This document shows, in pieces, positions 1 to 8,113 of a DNA stretch of 17,133 nt. Below the pieces are notes generated by a model that searched no databases, was not told the origin of the DNA, and worked only from the letters and a program-made list of their open reading frames with translations. Position 1 is the stretch's first letter, and each line of letters opens with the position of its first letter. The translations under genes and the position numbers were made by a program. This stretch comes from an uncultured Clostridia bacterium (GTDB lineage Bacteria; Bacillota; Clostridia; TANB77; CAG-508), in the NCBI GenBank assembly GCA_934149155.1, contig CAKPDZ010000031.1, forward strand, positions 1-17,133, in the 5' to 3' direction.

Positions 1-1242
1 AATGTTGGTGATGATGCATTAAAAGACCTAGATGAAAACGGAATTATAAGAATTGGTGCAGAAGTAAGACCTGGAGATATATTAGTTGGTAAAGTAACTC
101 CAAAAGGAGAAACAGAGCTAACAGCAGAAGAAAGATTACTTCGTGCTATATTTGGAGAAAAAGCTAGGGAAGTAAGAGATACATCACTTCGTGTACCACA
201 TGGAGAAGCTGGAACAATAGTTGATGTAAAAATCTTTACAAGAGAAAACTCAGAAGAATTAGGCCCTGGAGTAAATCAAGTAATTAGATGTTATATTGCA
301 ACAAAGAGAAAAATATCAGTTGGAGATAAAATGGCTGGACGTCATGGTAATAAAGGTGTAATTTCAAGAATATTACCAAAAGAAGATATGCCATTCTTAC
401 CAGATGGAACACCAATAGATATATTATTAAACCCATTAGGTATACCATCACGTATGAATTTAGGACAAATTCTAGAAGTTCATTTAGGTGCGGCTGCAAG
501 AGCATTAGGATATAAAATATCAACACCAGTATTTGATGGTACATCAGAACCAGAAATAGAAGAATTATTACAAGAAGCTGGATTAACACCAGATGGTAAA
601 CAAACATTATATGATGGTAGAACAGGTGAACCATTTGCAAGTCCAATTACAGTTGGTGTTATGTATATGTTAAAATTACACCACTTAGTAGATGACAAAA
701 TACATGCTCGTTCAACTGGACCATACTCATTAGTAACACAACAACCACTTGGAGGTAAAGCTCAATTTGGTGGACAACGTTTTGGAGAGATGGAAGTTTG
801 GGCACTAGAAGCTTATGGTGCTGCATACACATTACAAGAAATTTTAACAATAAAATCAGATGATGCTGTAGGACGTGTTAAAGCATATGAAGCAATTGTT
901 AAAGGTGAAAATATTCCTGAACCAGGAGTTCCAGAAAGCTTTAAAGTTCTTGTAAAAGAATTACAAGCATTAGGATTAGATATTAAATTATATTCTGATA
1001 GTGATGAAGAATTAGAATTAAAAGAAAATATCGAAGATGGAATAGATTATGAAGAAACAGCTGATGGTAAAGCTTTAACAGAAGATGATGTATTAATACA
1101 TGAAGATTTAGAAGATGGATATTCTGAACAAGATGAAGAAATGCTTGATGAAGAAGACGAAGAAAGCGATGAATTGTTTGATACAGACGATTTAGATGAT
1201 GATGAAAGCATTTATGATAATGATGAAGATATTATAGAATAA
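1..1242 (+). CDS. rpoB: RNA polymerase beta subunit, C-terminal part (5' end outside window)
   Basis: The frame is open from base 1, so the ATG at 331 is internal and this is the last 413 codons of RpoB. The beta subunit forms one pincer and part of the active centre of RNA polymerase in the cytoplasm. The conserved C-terminal blocks are visible: KVTPKGETELTAEERLLRAI followed by FGEKAREVRDTSLRVPHG, then KISVGDKMAGRHGNKGVIS with the catalytic-region lysines, the PDGTPIDILLNPLGIPSRMN block, the GGKAQFGGQRFGEMEVWALE block that interacts with beta', and SDDAVGRVKAYEAIVKG. The rifampicin-resistance region lies upstream of the window. After the usual end of the conserved fold (about base 1010) comes a tail of roughly 72 residues, about half Asp/Glu with hardly any basic residues. 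It lies upstream of rpoC in the usual order. Family identity is certain; the role of the tail is unknown. Confidence 0.98.
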   Translation, partial: NVGDDALKDLDENGIIRIGAEVRPGDILVGKVTPKGETELTAEERLLRAIFGEKAREVRDTSLRVPHGEAGTIVDVKIFTRENSEELGPGVNQVIRCYIATKRKISVGDKMAGRHGNKGVISRILPKEDMPFLPDGTPIDILLNPLGIPSRMNLGQILEVHLGAAARALGYKISTPVFDGTSEPEIEELLQEAGLTPDGKQTLYDGRTGEPFASPITVGVMYMLKLHHLVDDKIHARSTGPYSLVTQQPLGGKAQFGGQRFGEMEVWALEAYGAAYTLQEILTIKSDDAVGRVKAYEAIVKGENIPEPGVPESFKVLVKELQALGLDIKLYSDSDEELELKENIEDGIDYEETADGKALTEDDVLIHEDLEDGYSEQDEEMLDEEDEESDELFDTDDLDDDESIYDNDEDIIE

Positions 1243-1255
1243 TTAATTAAATAAA

Positions 1256-1328
1256 ATTTCAAAAAGCAATAAGAGGCGACAGTAAAATTTGCAAGAGCGG
1301 AGGATAGCCTCTTGAGCTGTTTTGAAAT
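1256..1328 (+). other. Foldable element in the rpoB-rpoC spacer
   Basis: The 122-bp spacer contains two nested perfect inverted repeats. The outer arm is atttcaaaa (1256-1264) with ttttgaaat (1320-1328), 9 bp. The inner arm is aagaggc (1271-1277) with gcctctt (1307-1313), 7 bp. A possible 3-bp agc/gct pairing (1265-1267 with 1316-1318) lies between them. The 29-nt apical loop is comparatively G-rich. No T-tract follows, so it does not look like a simple terminator, and the rpoC ribosome-binding site (aagggag, 1345-1351) lies outside the fold. It could be an RNA processing site, an mRNA-stabilising hairpin or a regulatory leader for rpoC. I do not recognise it as a named RNA family. The pairing is seen; any function is inference. 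Confidence 0.55.
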
Positions 1329-1364
1329 GCCCAAATAAAAAGAGAAGGGAGACATCTAATAAAG

Positions 1365-4300
1365 ATGGATGAATTAGAAGTATTCAACAAAATAAAAATA
1401 GGAATTGCATCAGATGAAAAAATAAGAGAATGGTCAAAAGGTGAAGTAAAAAAACCAGAAACTATAAATTATAGAACATTAAAACCAGAAAAAGATGGTT
1501 TATTTTGTGAAAAAATATTTGGACCAACAAAAGACTGGGAATGTCATTGTGGAAAATATAAAAGAGTAAGATATAAAGGTATAGTTTGTGATAGATGTGG
1601 TGTTGAAGTAACAAAATCAAAAGTAAGAAGAGAAAGAATGGGACACATTGAACTTGCTGCACCAGTTGCACATATTTGGTATTTTAAAGGAATTCCAAGT
1701 AGAATAGCATTAATGCTAGATGTATCACCAAGAAATCTTGAAAGAGTAATATATTTTGCTTCATATATAGTAACAGATAAAGGAACATCAGGACTAGAAA
1801 AATGCCAAGTTTTAAATGAAAAAGAATATCACGAAGCTGAAGAAAAATATGGTAGAAAATCATTTAAAGCAGAAATGGGAGCAGAAGCAATCAGAAAATT
1901 ACTAGAACAAGTAGACTTAGATAAATTATCTGCAGAAATAGAAAAAGACTTAGAATCTGCAAGTGAACAAAGAAAAGCAAAATTAATAAAAAGATTAGAT
2001 ACTGTAGAAGCATTCAGAAAATCTGGAAACAGACCTGAATGGATGGTAATGAATGTTGTACCAGTAATTCCACCAGACTTAAGACCAATGGTTCAATTAG
2101 ATGGTGGTAGATTTGCAACATCAGACTTAAACGATTTATATAGAAGAGTAATAAACAGAAATAACAGATTAAAGAGATTACTTGAACTTGGAGCACCAGA
2201 AATCATTGTAAGAAATGAAAAAAGAATGTTACAAGAATCAGTAGATGCTTTAATTGATAACTCAAGACGTGGAAGACCTGTTACAGGTGCTGGAAACAGA
2301 CCATTAAAATCTTTATCAGATTTATTAAAAGGAAAACAAGGTAGATTCCGTCAAAACTTATTAGGAAAACGTGTTGACTATTCAGGACGTTCAGTAATCG
2401 TAGTAGGACCAGAATTAAAAATCTATCAATGTGGTCTTCCAAAAGAAATGGCAGTAGAATTATTTAAACCATTTGTAATGAAAGAATTAGTTGAAAGACA
2501 TTTAGCTCATAACATAAAAAGTGCTAAGAGAATGGTAGAAAGATTAAGCCCAGAAGTATGGGAAATTCTTGAAAAAGTAATCAAAGATCACCCAGTAATG
2601 TTGAACCGTGCTCCTACACTACATAGACTTGGTATTCAAGCATTTGAACCAGTATTAGTAGAAGGTAGAGCAATCAAATTACATGCATTAGTATGTGAGG
2701 CATTTAATGCTGACTTCGACGGTGACCAGATGGCTGTTCACTTACCATTAACACCAGAAGCACAAGCAGAATCAAGATATTTAATGCTTGCAACAAATAA
2801 CTTATTAAAACCACAAGATGGTAAGCCAGTAGCTGTACCAAGACTAGACATGATTTTAGGAAGTTATTATTTAACAATGACATTAGATGGAGAATTAGGA
2901 GAAGGAAAATACTTCAAAGATCCTGATGAAGCATTAATGGCATTCCAAAATAAAGCAGTTTCAATACATGCAAAAATCTTTGTAAGAGTAAGTAAAGAAA
3001 TTGATGGAGAAATAAAAACAAAGAAAATTCCAACAAGTGTTGGTAGAATTATATTCAACCAAGGAATTCCTCAAGATTTAGGATTTATAGATAGAAAAGA
3101 AGATCCATTCCAATACGAAATAGATTTCCCTGTAATGAAAAAATCAATGGGAACAATTATAGAAAGAGTAATTGATAAACACGGATTAACAGAATCAGCA
3201 GAAGTAATTGATTATATTAAAGCATTAGGATTTAAATATTCAACATTAGCAGGTATAACATTCTCACTTGCAGATGTTGAAGTACCAGCATCAAAGAAAG
3301 ATATATTAGCAGAAGCTGATAAGCAAGTAGAAAAAGTTAGAAATCAATATAGAAGAGGTTTAATAACTGATGATGAAAGATATCAATCAGTTGTAGGAAT
3401 TTGGGATAAAGCAACAAATGATGTAAGTAAAGCAATGGAAGAAAACTTTGGTGATTTAAACCCAATTTACATGATGGTTAAATCTGGAGCCCGTGGTAAT
3501 ATGAACCAGTTAAGACAAATTGCAGGTATGCGTGGACTTATGGCAAGTACTACAGGTAAAGCAGTAGAAATACCAATTAAATCATGTTTCCGTGAAGGTC
3601 TAGATGCCCTAGAATATTTCATATCATCACATGGTGCTCGTAAAGGACTTTCAGATACAGCCTTAAGAACAGCCGATTCTGGATATTTGACAAGAAGATT
3701 AGTAGATGTATCACAAGATATAATCGTAAGAGAACATGATTGTGAAACAAATGAGGGACTAATGTTAGAAGATATTAAAGATGGAAATCAAATAGTAGAA
3801 AAATTAGAAGAAAGACTAGAAGGAAGATATCCATTAAATGATATAACAAATCCTGAAACAGGAGAATTAATTGTAGATAAAAATACAATGATTAATAAAG
3901 AAATTGCAAAACAAATAGTTGATGCAGGATATACACAAGTATTTGTACGTTCTGTAATTGGATGTAGAAGTAAACATGGTGTATGTCAAAAATGTTATGG
4001 TATGGGCTTAGCAAGAAGAGAATTAGTATCAATTGGTGAATCTGTTGGTATAATAGCAGCTCAATCAATTGGTGAACCTGGTACACAGTTAACTATGAGA
4101 ACAATTCACTCTGGTGGTGTTGCTGGTGTAGCAGATATTACTCAAGGTCTTCCAAGAGTTGAAGAAATCTTTGAAGCTAGAAAACCAAAGGGTGTTGCAG
4201 TAATCACAGAAATAGATGGTACAGTTAAAATTTCTGAATCTAAGAAGAAACTAGAAATAATTGTTACATCTAAAGATGATTCAAGAACATACACAATACC

Positions 4301-4916
4301 ATTTGGATCAAAACTAAAAGTTAGAGATGGAGACGAAGTAAAAGCTGCACAGCCTCTTATAGAAGGTTCAATAAATCCAGCTGAAATTTTAGCAATAAAA
4401 GGACCAGAAGGAGTTTATGAATATGTAATTTCTGAAATCCAAAAAGCATATAGAAGCCAAGGTGTTGATATCAATGATAAACACGTTGAAGTAATAGCTA
4501 GACAAATGCTTAGAAAAATGAGAGTTGATGATGGTGGAGATACAGATATGTTCCCAGGATCTTTAGTAGATATGTACGAATTTGAAGACAAGAATAAAGA
4601 AGCTGTTGCAGAAGGAAAAAGTCCTGCAACAGGTAAGAGAGCATTACTTGGAATCACTAAAGCATCGCTTGCTACAGATAGCTTCTTATCAGCAGCTTCA
4701 TTCCAAGAGACAACAAGAGTATTAACAGAAGCAGCTATAAAAGGTAAAGAAGATCATTTATTAGGATTAAAGGAAAATGTAATCATTGGTAAACTTATTC
4801 CAGCAGGTACTGGTATGAAGAGATACCAAGATGTAAGCATAAAAGTTGAAGGTGAAGACGAAGCAACTGTAGCTGATAGTATAGCTGAATCTGAAGAAGT
4901 ACAAGAAACAGAATAA
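1365..4916 (+). CDS. rpoC: RNA polymerase beta' subunit
   Basis: RpoC is the catalytic subunit of RNA polymerase. The product is 1183 residues, close to the size usual in Firmicutes. The N-terminal zinc ribbon has Cys60, Cys62, Cys75 and Cys78. The active-site motif NADFDGDQM begins at residue 448, placing the three Mg-binding aspartates at 450, 452 and 454. The NNLLKPQDGKPVAVPRLDM block, the GARGNMNQLRQIAGMRGLMA bridge-helix/trigger-loop region and the second zinc site (HDCETNEG, then CRSKHGVCQKCYG) follow. The C-terminal QSIGEPGTQLTMRTIHSGG block is intact, and the protein ends in a short Glu-rich tail. Translation starts at ATG 1365, preceded by aagggag at 1345-1351, a somewhat long 13-nt spacing. 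It should be cotranscribed with rpoB, since no promoter is obvious in the spacer. No frameshift or large lineage-specific insertion is seen. Confidence 0.99.
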   Translation: MDELEVFNKIKIGIASDEKIREWSKGEVKKPETINYRTLKPEKDGLFCEKIFGPTKDWECHCGKYKRVRYKGIVCDRCGVEVTKSKVRRERMGHIELAAPVAHIWYFKGIPSRIALMLDVSPRNLERVIYFASYIVTDKGTSGLEKCQVLNEKEYHEAEEKYGRKSFKAEMGAEAIRKLLEQVDLDKLSAEIEKDLESASEQRKAKLIKRLDTVEAFRKSGNRPEWMVMNVVPVIPPDLRPMVQLDGGRFATSDLNDLYRRVINRNNRLKRLLELGAPEIIVRNEKRMLQESVDALIDNSRRGRPVTGAGNRPLKSLSDLLKGKQGRFRQNLLGKRVDYSGRSVIVVGPELKIYQCGLPKEMAVELFKPFVMKELVERHLAHNIKSAKRMVERLSPEVWEILEKVIKDHPVMLNRAPTLHRLGIQAFEPVLVEGRAIKLHALVCEAFNADFDGDQMAVHLPLTPEAQAESRYLMLATNNLLKPQDGKPVAVPRLDMILGSYYLTMTLDGELGEGKYFKDPDEALMAFQNKAVSIHAKIFVRVSKEIDGEIKTKKIPTSVGRIIFNQGIPQDLGFIDRKEDPFQYEIDFPVMKKSMGTIIERVIDKHGLTESAEVIDYIKALGFKYSTLAGITFSLADVEVPASKKDILAEADKQVEKVRNQYRRGLITDDERYQSVVGIWDKATNDVSKAMEENFGDLNPIYMMVKSGARGNMNQLRQIAGMRGLMASTTGKAVEIPIKSCFREGLDALEYFISSHGARKGLSDTALRTADSGYLTRRLVDVSQDIIVREHDCETNEGLMLEDIKDGNQIVEKLEERLEGRYPLNDITNPETGELIVDKNTMINKEIAKQIVDAGYTQVFVRSVIGCRSKHGVCQKCYGMGLARRELVSIGESVGIIAAQSIGEPGTQLTMRTIHSGGVAGVADITQGLPRVEEIFEARKPKGVAVITEIDGTVKISESKKKLEIIVTSKDDSRTYTIPFGSKLKVRDGDEVKAAQPLIEGSINPAEILAIKGPEGVYEYVISEIQKAYRSQGVDINDKHVEVIARQMLRKMRVDDGGDTDMFPGSLVDMYEFEDKNKEAVAEGKSPATGKRALLGITKASLATDSFLSAASFQETTRVLTEAAIKGKEDHLLGLKENVIIGKLIPAGTGMKRYQDVSIKVEGEDEATVADSIAESEEVQETE

Positions 4917-4926
4917 TTTATAGATT

Positions 4927-4964
4927 AAAAAATACACTACATTTTAATTTGTAGTGTATTTTTT
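4927..4964. terminator. Bidirectional rho-independent terminator between rpoC and the HD-domain gene
   Basis: A perfect 14-bp inverted repeat, aaaaaatacactac (4927-4940) and gtagtgtatttttt (4951-4964), encloses a 10-nt loop. The A-run on one side and T-run on the other give a U-tract when read on either strand. It therefore suits both rpoC (plus strand, ending 4916) and the convergent gene ending at 4971. Confidence 0.88.
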
Positions 4965-4970
4965 GTTTAA

Positions 4971-5462
4971 TTAACCAATATTTAGTTTTAATAAAGACCA
5001 ATTGAATTTTTTGAATAAAGAATAAGTAAAGAATTTACGCCATTCTTTAAAAGCACAATATTTATCAATAAAAGTAACGACAAAACTTTCACGATATTTA
5101 GGAATATCTAATGTTAATGGCCACATATGTTTTAAAATTATATCTTTTTCTAAGTCAGTTAAATGAAATAGTTCTTGAGCGTTGTGGAGTGCAATTTGAG
5201 GATGCATATGTATGTGATGTTTGGGTCTAGTTAGTTTGTGTTCACAATCATAGAAAAATAAATCGTGTAATAGTCCAGCTCGAGCTGCAGATTTATAATC
5301 TAGCTTTAAAAATTTACATAGTAAATATGAGTAGTAAGAAACTGATAAGCTATGTTCAAAACGAGTGTAAAGATAATGATGCTTATACAGTTTTAAATTT
5401 TGCACGGTTTTATTTTCAATTATATCATTGATTATTTCATAAAATTCTTTATTATATTTCAA
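4971..5462 (-). CDS. HD-domain phosphohydrolase-like protein, substrate unknown
   Basis: This encodes a 163-residue soluble protein with the ordered metal-binding residues of the HD superfamily: His37 in RFEHS, His66-Asp67 in LLHDLFFYD, a histidine cluster at 82-87 (HHIHMH), His112 in ILKHMWP and Asp133 in FIDKYCA. The family hydrolyses phosphate esters, often of nucleotides, but the substrate here cannot be told. The start is TTG (complement of 5460-5462). It is supported by an aaaggtga Shine-Dalgarno site a few bases upstream on the minus strand and by a promoter-like pair further out. It faces rpoC tail to tail and is divergent from gdpP. No signal peptide or membrane segment is seen. A tie to the neighbouring c-di-AMP hydrolase gene is possible by position only. 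Confidence 0.85.
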   Translation of the reverse strand: MKYNKEFYEIINDIIENKTVQNLKLYKHHYLYTRFEHSLSVSYYSYLLCKFLKLDYKSAARAGLLHDLFFYDCEHKLTRPKHHIHMHPQIALHNAQELFHLTDLEKDIILKHMWPLTLDIPKYRESFVVTFIDKYCAFKEWRKFFTYSLFKKFNWSLLKLNIG

Positions 5463-5501
5463 TAGAGTTCACCTTTTTAATAAAATAATATACTTAAAAA
5501 T

Positions 5502-5529
5502 ATTATATCATAAGAAAGGCTGAATGTAA
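5502..5529 (-). promoter_or_regulatory. Putative sigma-A-type promoter of the HD-domain gene
   Basis: Read on the minus strand there is TTACAT (complement of 5524-5529), a 16-bp spacer, and a perfect TATAAT (complement of 5502-5507), about 40 bp upstream of the TTG start. The -10 is strong and the -35 only partial. Confidence 0.55.
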
Positions 5530-5590
5530 CCGGAAAAAATTGCCAAAACTAAATGCTACTATTTAAAGATGGATTATAATATATTATTCT

Positions 5591-5772
5591 AAGACTCAGA
5601 AATATAAACTCTTTATTACATTCCTCGACTTAATACGAAATTTAATAAATTCTAATTTGTTTTATGGGTCCTTTCCACTATCGTGAACTCTTACCATAAA
5701 ACTACATAAGAATTTCTAAAATTTCTCCTTGCACATTCGTCATTTCATTCAGAGTTTATATTTCTGAGTCTT
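5591..5772. repeat. MITE-like palindromic element, family 1 (22-bp terminal inverted repeats)
   Basis: A perfect 22-bp inverted repeat bounds the element: 5591-5612 (begins aagactcagaaatataaact) and 5751-5772 (its reverse complement). The match continues imperfectly outward (attct against ggaat). Two further stems are nested inside: 5637-5652 with 5710-5725 (14 of 16 paired) and gttttatgg (5659-5667) with ccataaaac (5694-5702), leaving a 26-nt loop. No reading frame of useful length is present. The arrangement fits a non-autonomous miniature transposable element or an RNA-forming palindromic repeat. There is no second copy in the window, and no target duplication was identified. Confidence 0.7.
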
Positions 5773-5837
5773 GGAATAAAATTCATTAGATAGATTATTA
5801 AATAGTAATATTTGAGCTTTGGATGTAATTTATAAAT

Positions 5838-5945
5838 TTTAGAAGATTAATAATATATTGTTTTGTAATACCGCGTAAGCAATCAAATGAGCGAAGCGAA
5901 TGCGACAGCAAGGTATAAAAAACAATATATTATTAATCTTTTAAA
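5838..5945. repeat. MITE-like palindromic element, family 2, copy A
   Basis: The terminal inverted repeats are about 27 bp with one mismatch (5838-5864 and 5919-5945), including a perfect 22-bp core, 5843-5864 with 5919-5940 (contains taatatattgtttt). The interior is much richer in G+C than the surroundings, with a core at 5867-5905 containing ccgcgtaagc and gcgaagcgaatgcga. A second copy lies in the opposite orientation at about 15834-15985, with 36 of 39 identical bases across the core. The element has no coding capacity. With family 1 it fills most of the 614-bp gap between the HD-domain gene and gdpP. Two copies in 17 kb indicate a dispersed repeat. Confidence 0.82.
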
Positions 5946-6013
5946 CAAATATTTTTTTATAACATAATCTAAACAAACTTATCCAAAATAGAGATTCCTT
6001 TTGCCAGAAAACC

Positions 6014-6042
6014 TTGACAAAATGCCCGTTTAGAAGTATACT
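6014..6042 (+). promoter_or_regulatory. Promoter of the gdpP-rplI-dnaB-tilS operon
   Basis: A perfect TTGACA (6014-6019), a 17-bp spacer and TATACT (6037-6042) predict a start near 6049 and a short leader before the gdpP ATG at 6077. The site lies about 70 bp downstream of the family 2 palindromic element. Confidence 0.82.
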
Positions 6043-6076
6043 AAAATAGTATAAAAAGGTAAGAAAGGAAGCCCTT

Positions 6077-8092
6077 ATGTCAGGAAATAATAGAAAATTA
6101 TTTGATAATTTAGTATCAAGAACAAAAATATATTTAGTAATAATATTTATATTATTAGTAACAGTATCAATATTAAAACCAAACCTAATAATGCCATCAC
6201 TAATAGTATATATATTAATATTAGGATATACATACTTAGCAAACAACAAGAGAAAAAGCGAAATATCAGAGCAATTACAAGACTTAACATTAACAGTAGA
6301 TTCAGCAGCAAAAACAAGTCTAATAAATGCACCATTTCCATTAATAATAATAGAAACAGATGGAAATATAGTATGGAAAAGTCTAAAATTTGCTACAGAA
6401 TTTGCCAACATTGATATAAACTCATATATAAATGATTTAATAATAGACATAAAAGCAGAACTAGAAAAAAATCAAAATAAAGAACAAAGAAGAAAATCTA
6501 TTATAAAAAATATAGAAATAGGCAAGAAAAAATATAAGGTACAATGCGAATTATCAAAAACAAAAAGAAGTGAAAGAAAAAAAGTAGCAGAATATATGGC
6601 AATCTTATATTTTATAGACGAGACAGAAAAATATGAACTAATAAAAGAAAACAAAGACAAAGATACATGTGTTGGAATCATAATGGTAGATAATTATGAG
6701 GAAGTCATGCAAAGAGTAAATGCAGAACAAAAAACTCAACTAATGGCAAAAGTAGAAAGTACGATATATGATTGGGTAAATCAAACAAATGGAATATTAG
6801 TAAAAGAAGACAGAGATACATATGTATATGTTTTTGAACATCGTAACTTAGCAAAAATAAAAGAAAACAAATTTGCTATATTAGACTCAATAAAAGATAT
6901 TGTAAGAAAAGATAAAATACAATTAACATTAAGTATAGCAATATCAACAGAAGGAAAAACAGATAGTGAGATATATAAATCAGCATCAGCAGCCATGGAC
7001 GTTATACTTGGTAGAGGTGGAGACCAAGCAGTAATAAGAGAAAATGGAAAATATCAATTCTTTGGTGGAAAAGTAGAAGAAGTAGAAAAAAGAACTAAAG
7101 TAAAAGCAAGAATAGTTGCACATGCATTAGAAGAATTAATATCAGAATGTAAACAAGTTATTATAATGGGACATTCAAATCCAGATATAGATGCAATAGG
7201 ATCAGCCTTAGGGATATATAGGATTTCAAAAAGTTTACAAAAAGATGCATATATAGTAGCAAGTAGAGATTCTGCATCAATAAAAACATTTGCAGAATGT
7301 TTGCCAGAACAATATAATGAAGTATTAATAAATAAAGAGAAAGCATTAGATATAATAGATGCAGATACATTATTAGTAGTTGTAGATACACATAAAAAAT
7401 CATATGTAGAACAACCAGAATTATTAGATAAAACAAGTAAAATAGTTGTAATAGATCATCATAGAAGAAGTGCGGATTTTATAAGTCAAAGTACTTTAAC
7501 ATTCCAAGAAGTATATGCATCATCAGCTGCAGAGTTAGTAACGGAATTAATCCAATATACACAAGTAGAGGTTGAATTACCAACAATAGAAGCAGAAGCA
7601 TTATATGCAGGAATAATGATGGATACAAAAAACTTTACATTTAAAACAGGTGTAAGAACATTTGAAGCAGCTGCATATTTACGTAGATGTGGTATAGATA
7701 TAATAAAAGTAAAAAAATGGTTTCAAAGTGATTTGGAAAGTTATAATAGAATTTCTGAAATTGTTAAAAAATCTGAAATTATACATGATACTATAGCAAT
7801 AGCAGAATATGATATTCAAGAAAAAGATACAAGTTTAATTTGTGCCAAAGCAGCAGATGAATTATTAACAATAGGGAATATAACAGCATCATTTGTTTTA
7901 GGACAAATGGAAAATAAAATTTGTATTAGTGGACGTTCAATTGGAGATGTAAATGTTCAAGTTATACTTGAAAAACTTGGAGGCGGAGGACATATAACTC
8001 TTGCTGGAGCACAATTAGAAAATATGACAATTGATGAAGCTAAACAAGAACTTATAAATAAAATAGAAGAATACTTTGCTGAAAAAGAATAA
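6077..8092 (+). CDS. gdpP: Cyclic-di-AMP phosphodiesterase GdpP, DHH/DHHA1 family
   Basis: GdpP is a membrane enzyme that hydrolyses c-di-AMP to pApA and so influences potassium, osmotic and cell-wall homeostasis. The 671-residue product has the family layout. Two N-terminal membrane segments lie at about 18-36 and 39-54. A degenerate PAS region follows, then a degenerate GGDEF-like domain ending near GRGGDQAVI. The DHH domain has His366, Asp370 and Asp372 in HSNPDIDAIGSA, a VVDTH motif and Asp460-His461-His462 in VVIDHHRRS. The DHHA1 domain carries GGGGH at 635-639. All catalytic motifs look intact. The start at 6077 is preceded by aaaggaag (6064-6071). It heads an operon with rplI 21 bp downstream, the arrangement known from B. 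subtilis. Confidence 0.96.
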   Translation: MSGNNRKLFDNLVSRTKIYLVIIFILLVTVSILKPNLIMPSLIVYILILGYTYLANNKRKSEISEQLQDLTLTVDSAAKTSLINAPFPLIIIETDGNIVWKSLKFATEFANIDINSYINDLIIDIKAELEKNQNKEQRRKSIIKNIEIGKKKYKVQCELSKTKRSERKKVAEYMAILYFIDETEKYELIKENKDKDTCVGIIMVDNYEEVMQRVNAEQKTQLMAKVESTIYDWVNQTNGILVKEDRDTYVYVFEHRNLAKIKENKFAILDSIKDIVRKDKIQLTLSIAISTEGKTDSEIYKSASAAMDVILGRGGDQAVIRENGKYQFFGGKVEEVEKRTKVKARIVAHALEELISECKQVIIMGHSNPDIDAIGSALGIYRISKSLQKDAYIVASRDSASIKTFAECLPEQYNEVLINKEKALDIIDADTLLVVVDTHKKSYVEQPELLDKTSKIVVIDHHRRSADFISQSTLTFQEVYASSAAELVTELIQYTQVEVELPTIEAEALYAGIMMDTKNFTFKTGVRTFEAAAYLRRCGIDIIKVKKWFQSDLESYNRISEIVKKSEIIHDTIAIAEYDIQEKDTSLICAKAADELLTIGNITASFVLGQMENKICISGRSIGDVNVQVILEKLGGGGHITLAGAQLENMTIDEAKQELINKIEEYFAEKE

Positions 8093-8113
8093 AATTCAAA
8101 AGGAGGAGCAAAC

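Noticed and set aside
331..1242. Reading the ATG at 331 as the start of a separate 303-aa gene
   Set aside because: The frame is open from base 1 and the upstream residues are conserved RpoB sequence, so 331 is an internal methionine.
5591..5945. The palindromic repeats considered as a CRISPR array
   Set aside because: There are only paired inverted arms of different families, with no regularly spaced direct repeats and no cas genes.
5941..6450. Minus-strand open frame (169 aa) across the gdpP promoter and 5' end
   Set aside because: It overlaps the consensus promoter and the conserved gdpP start and has no recognisable motifs, so it is a complement shadow.
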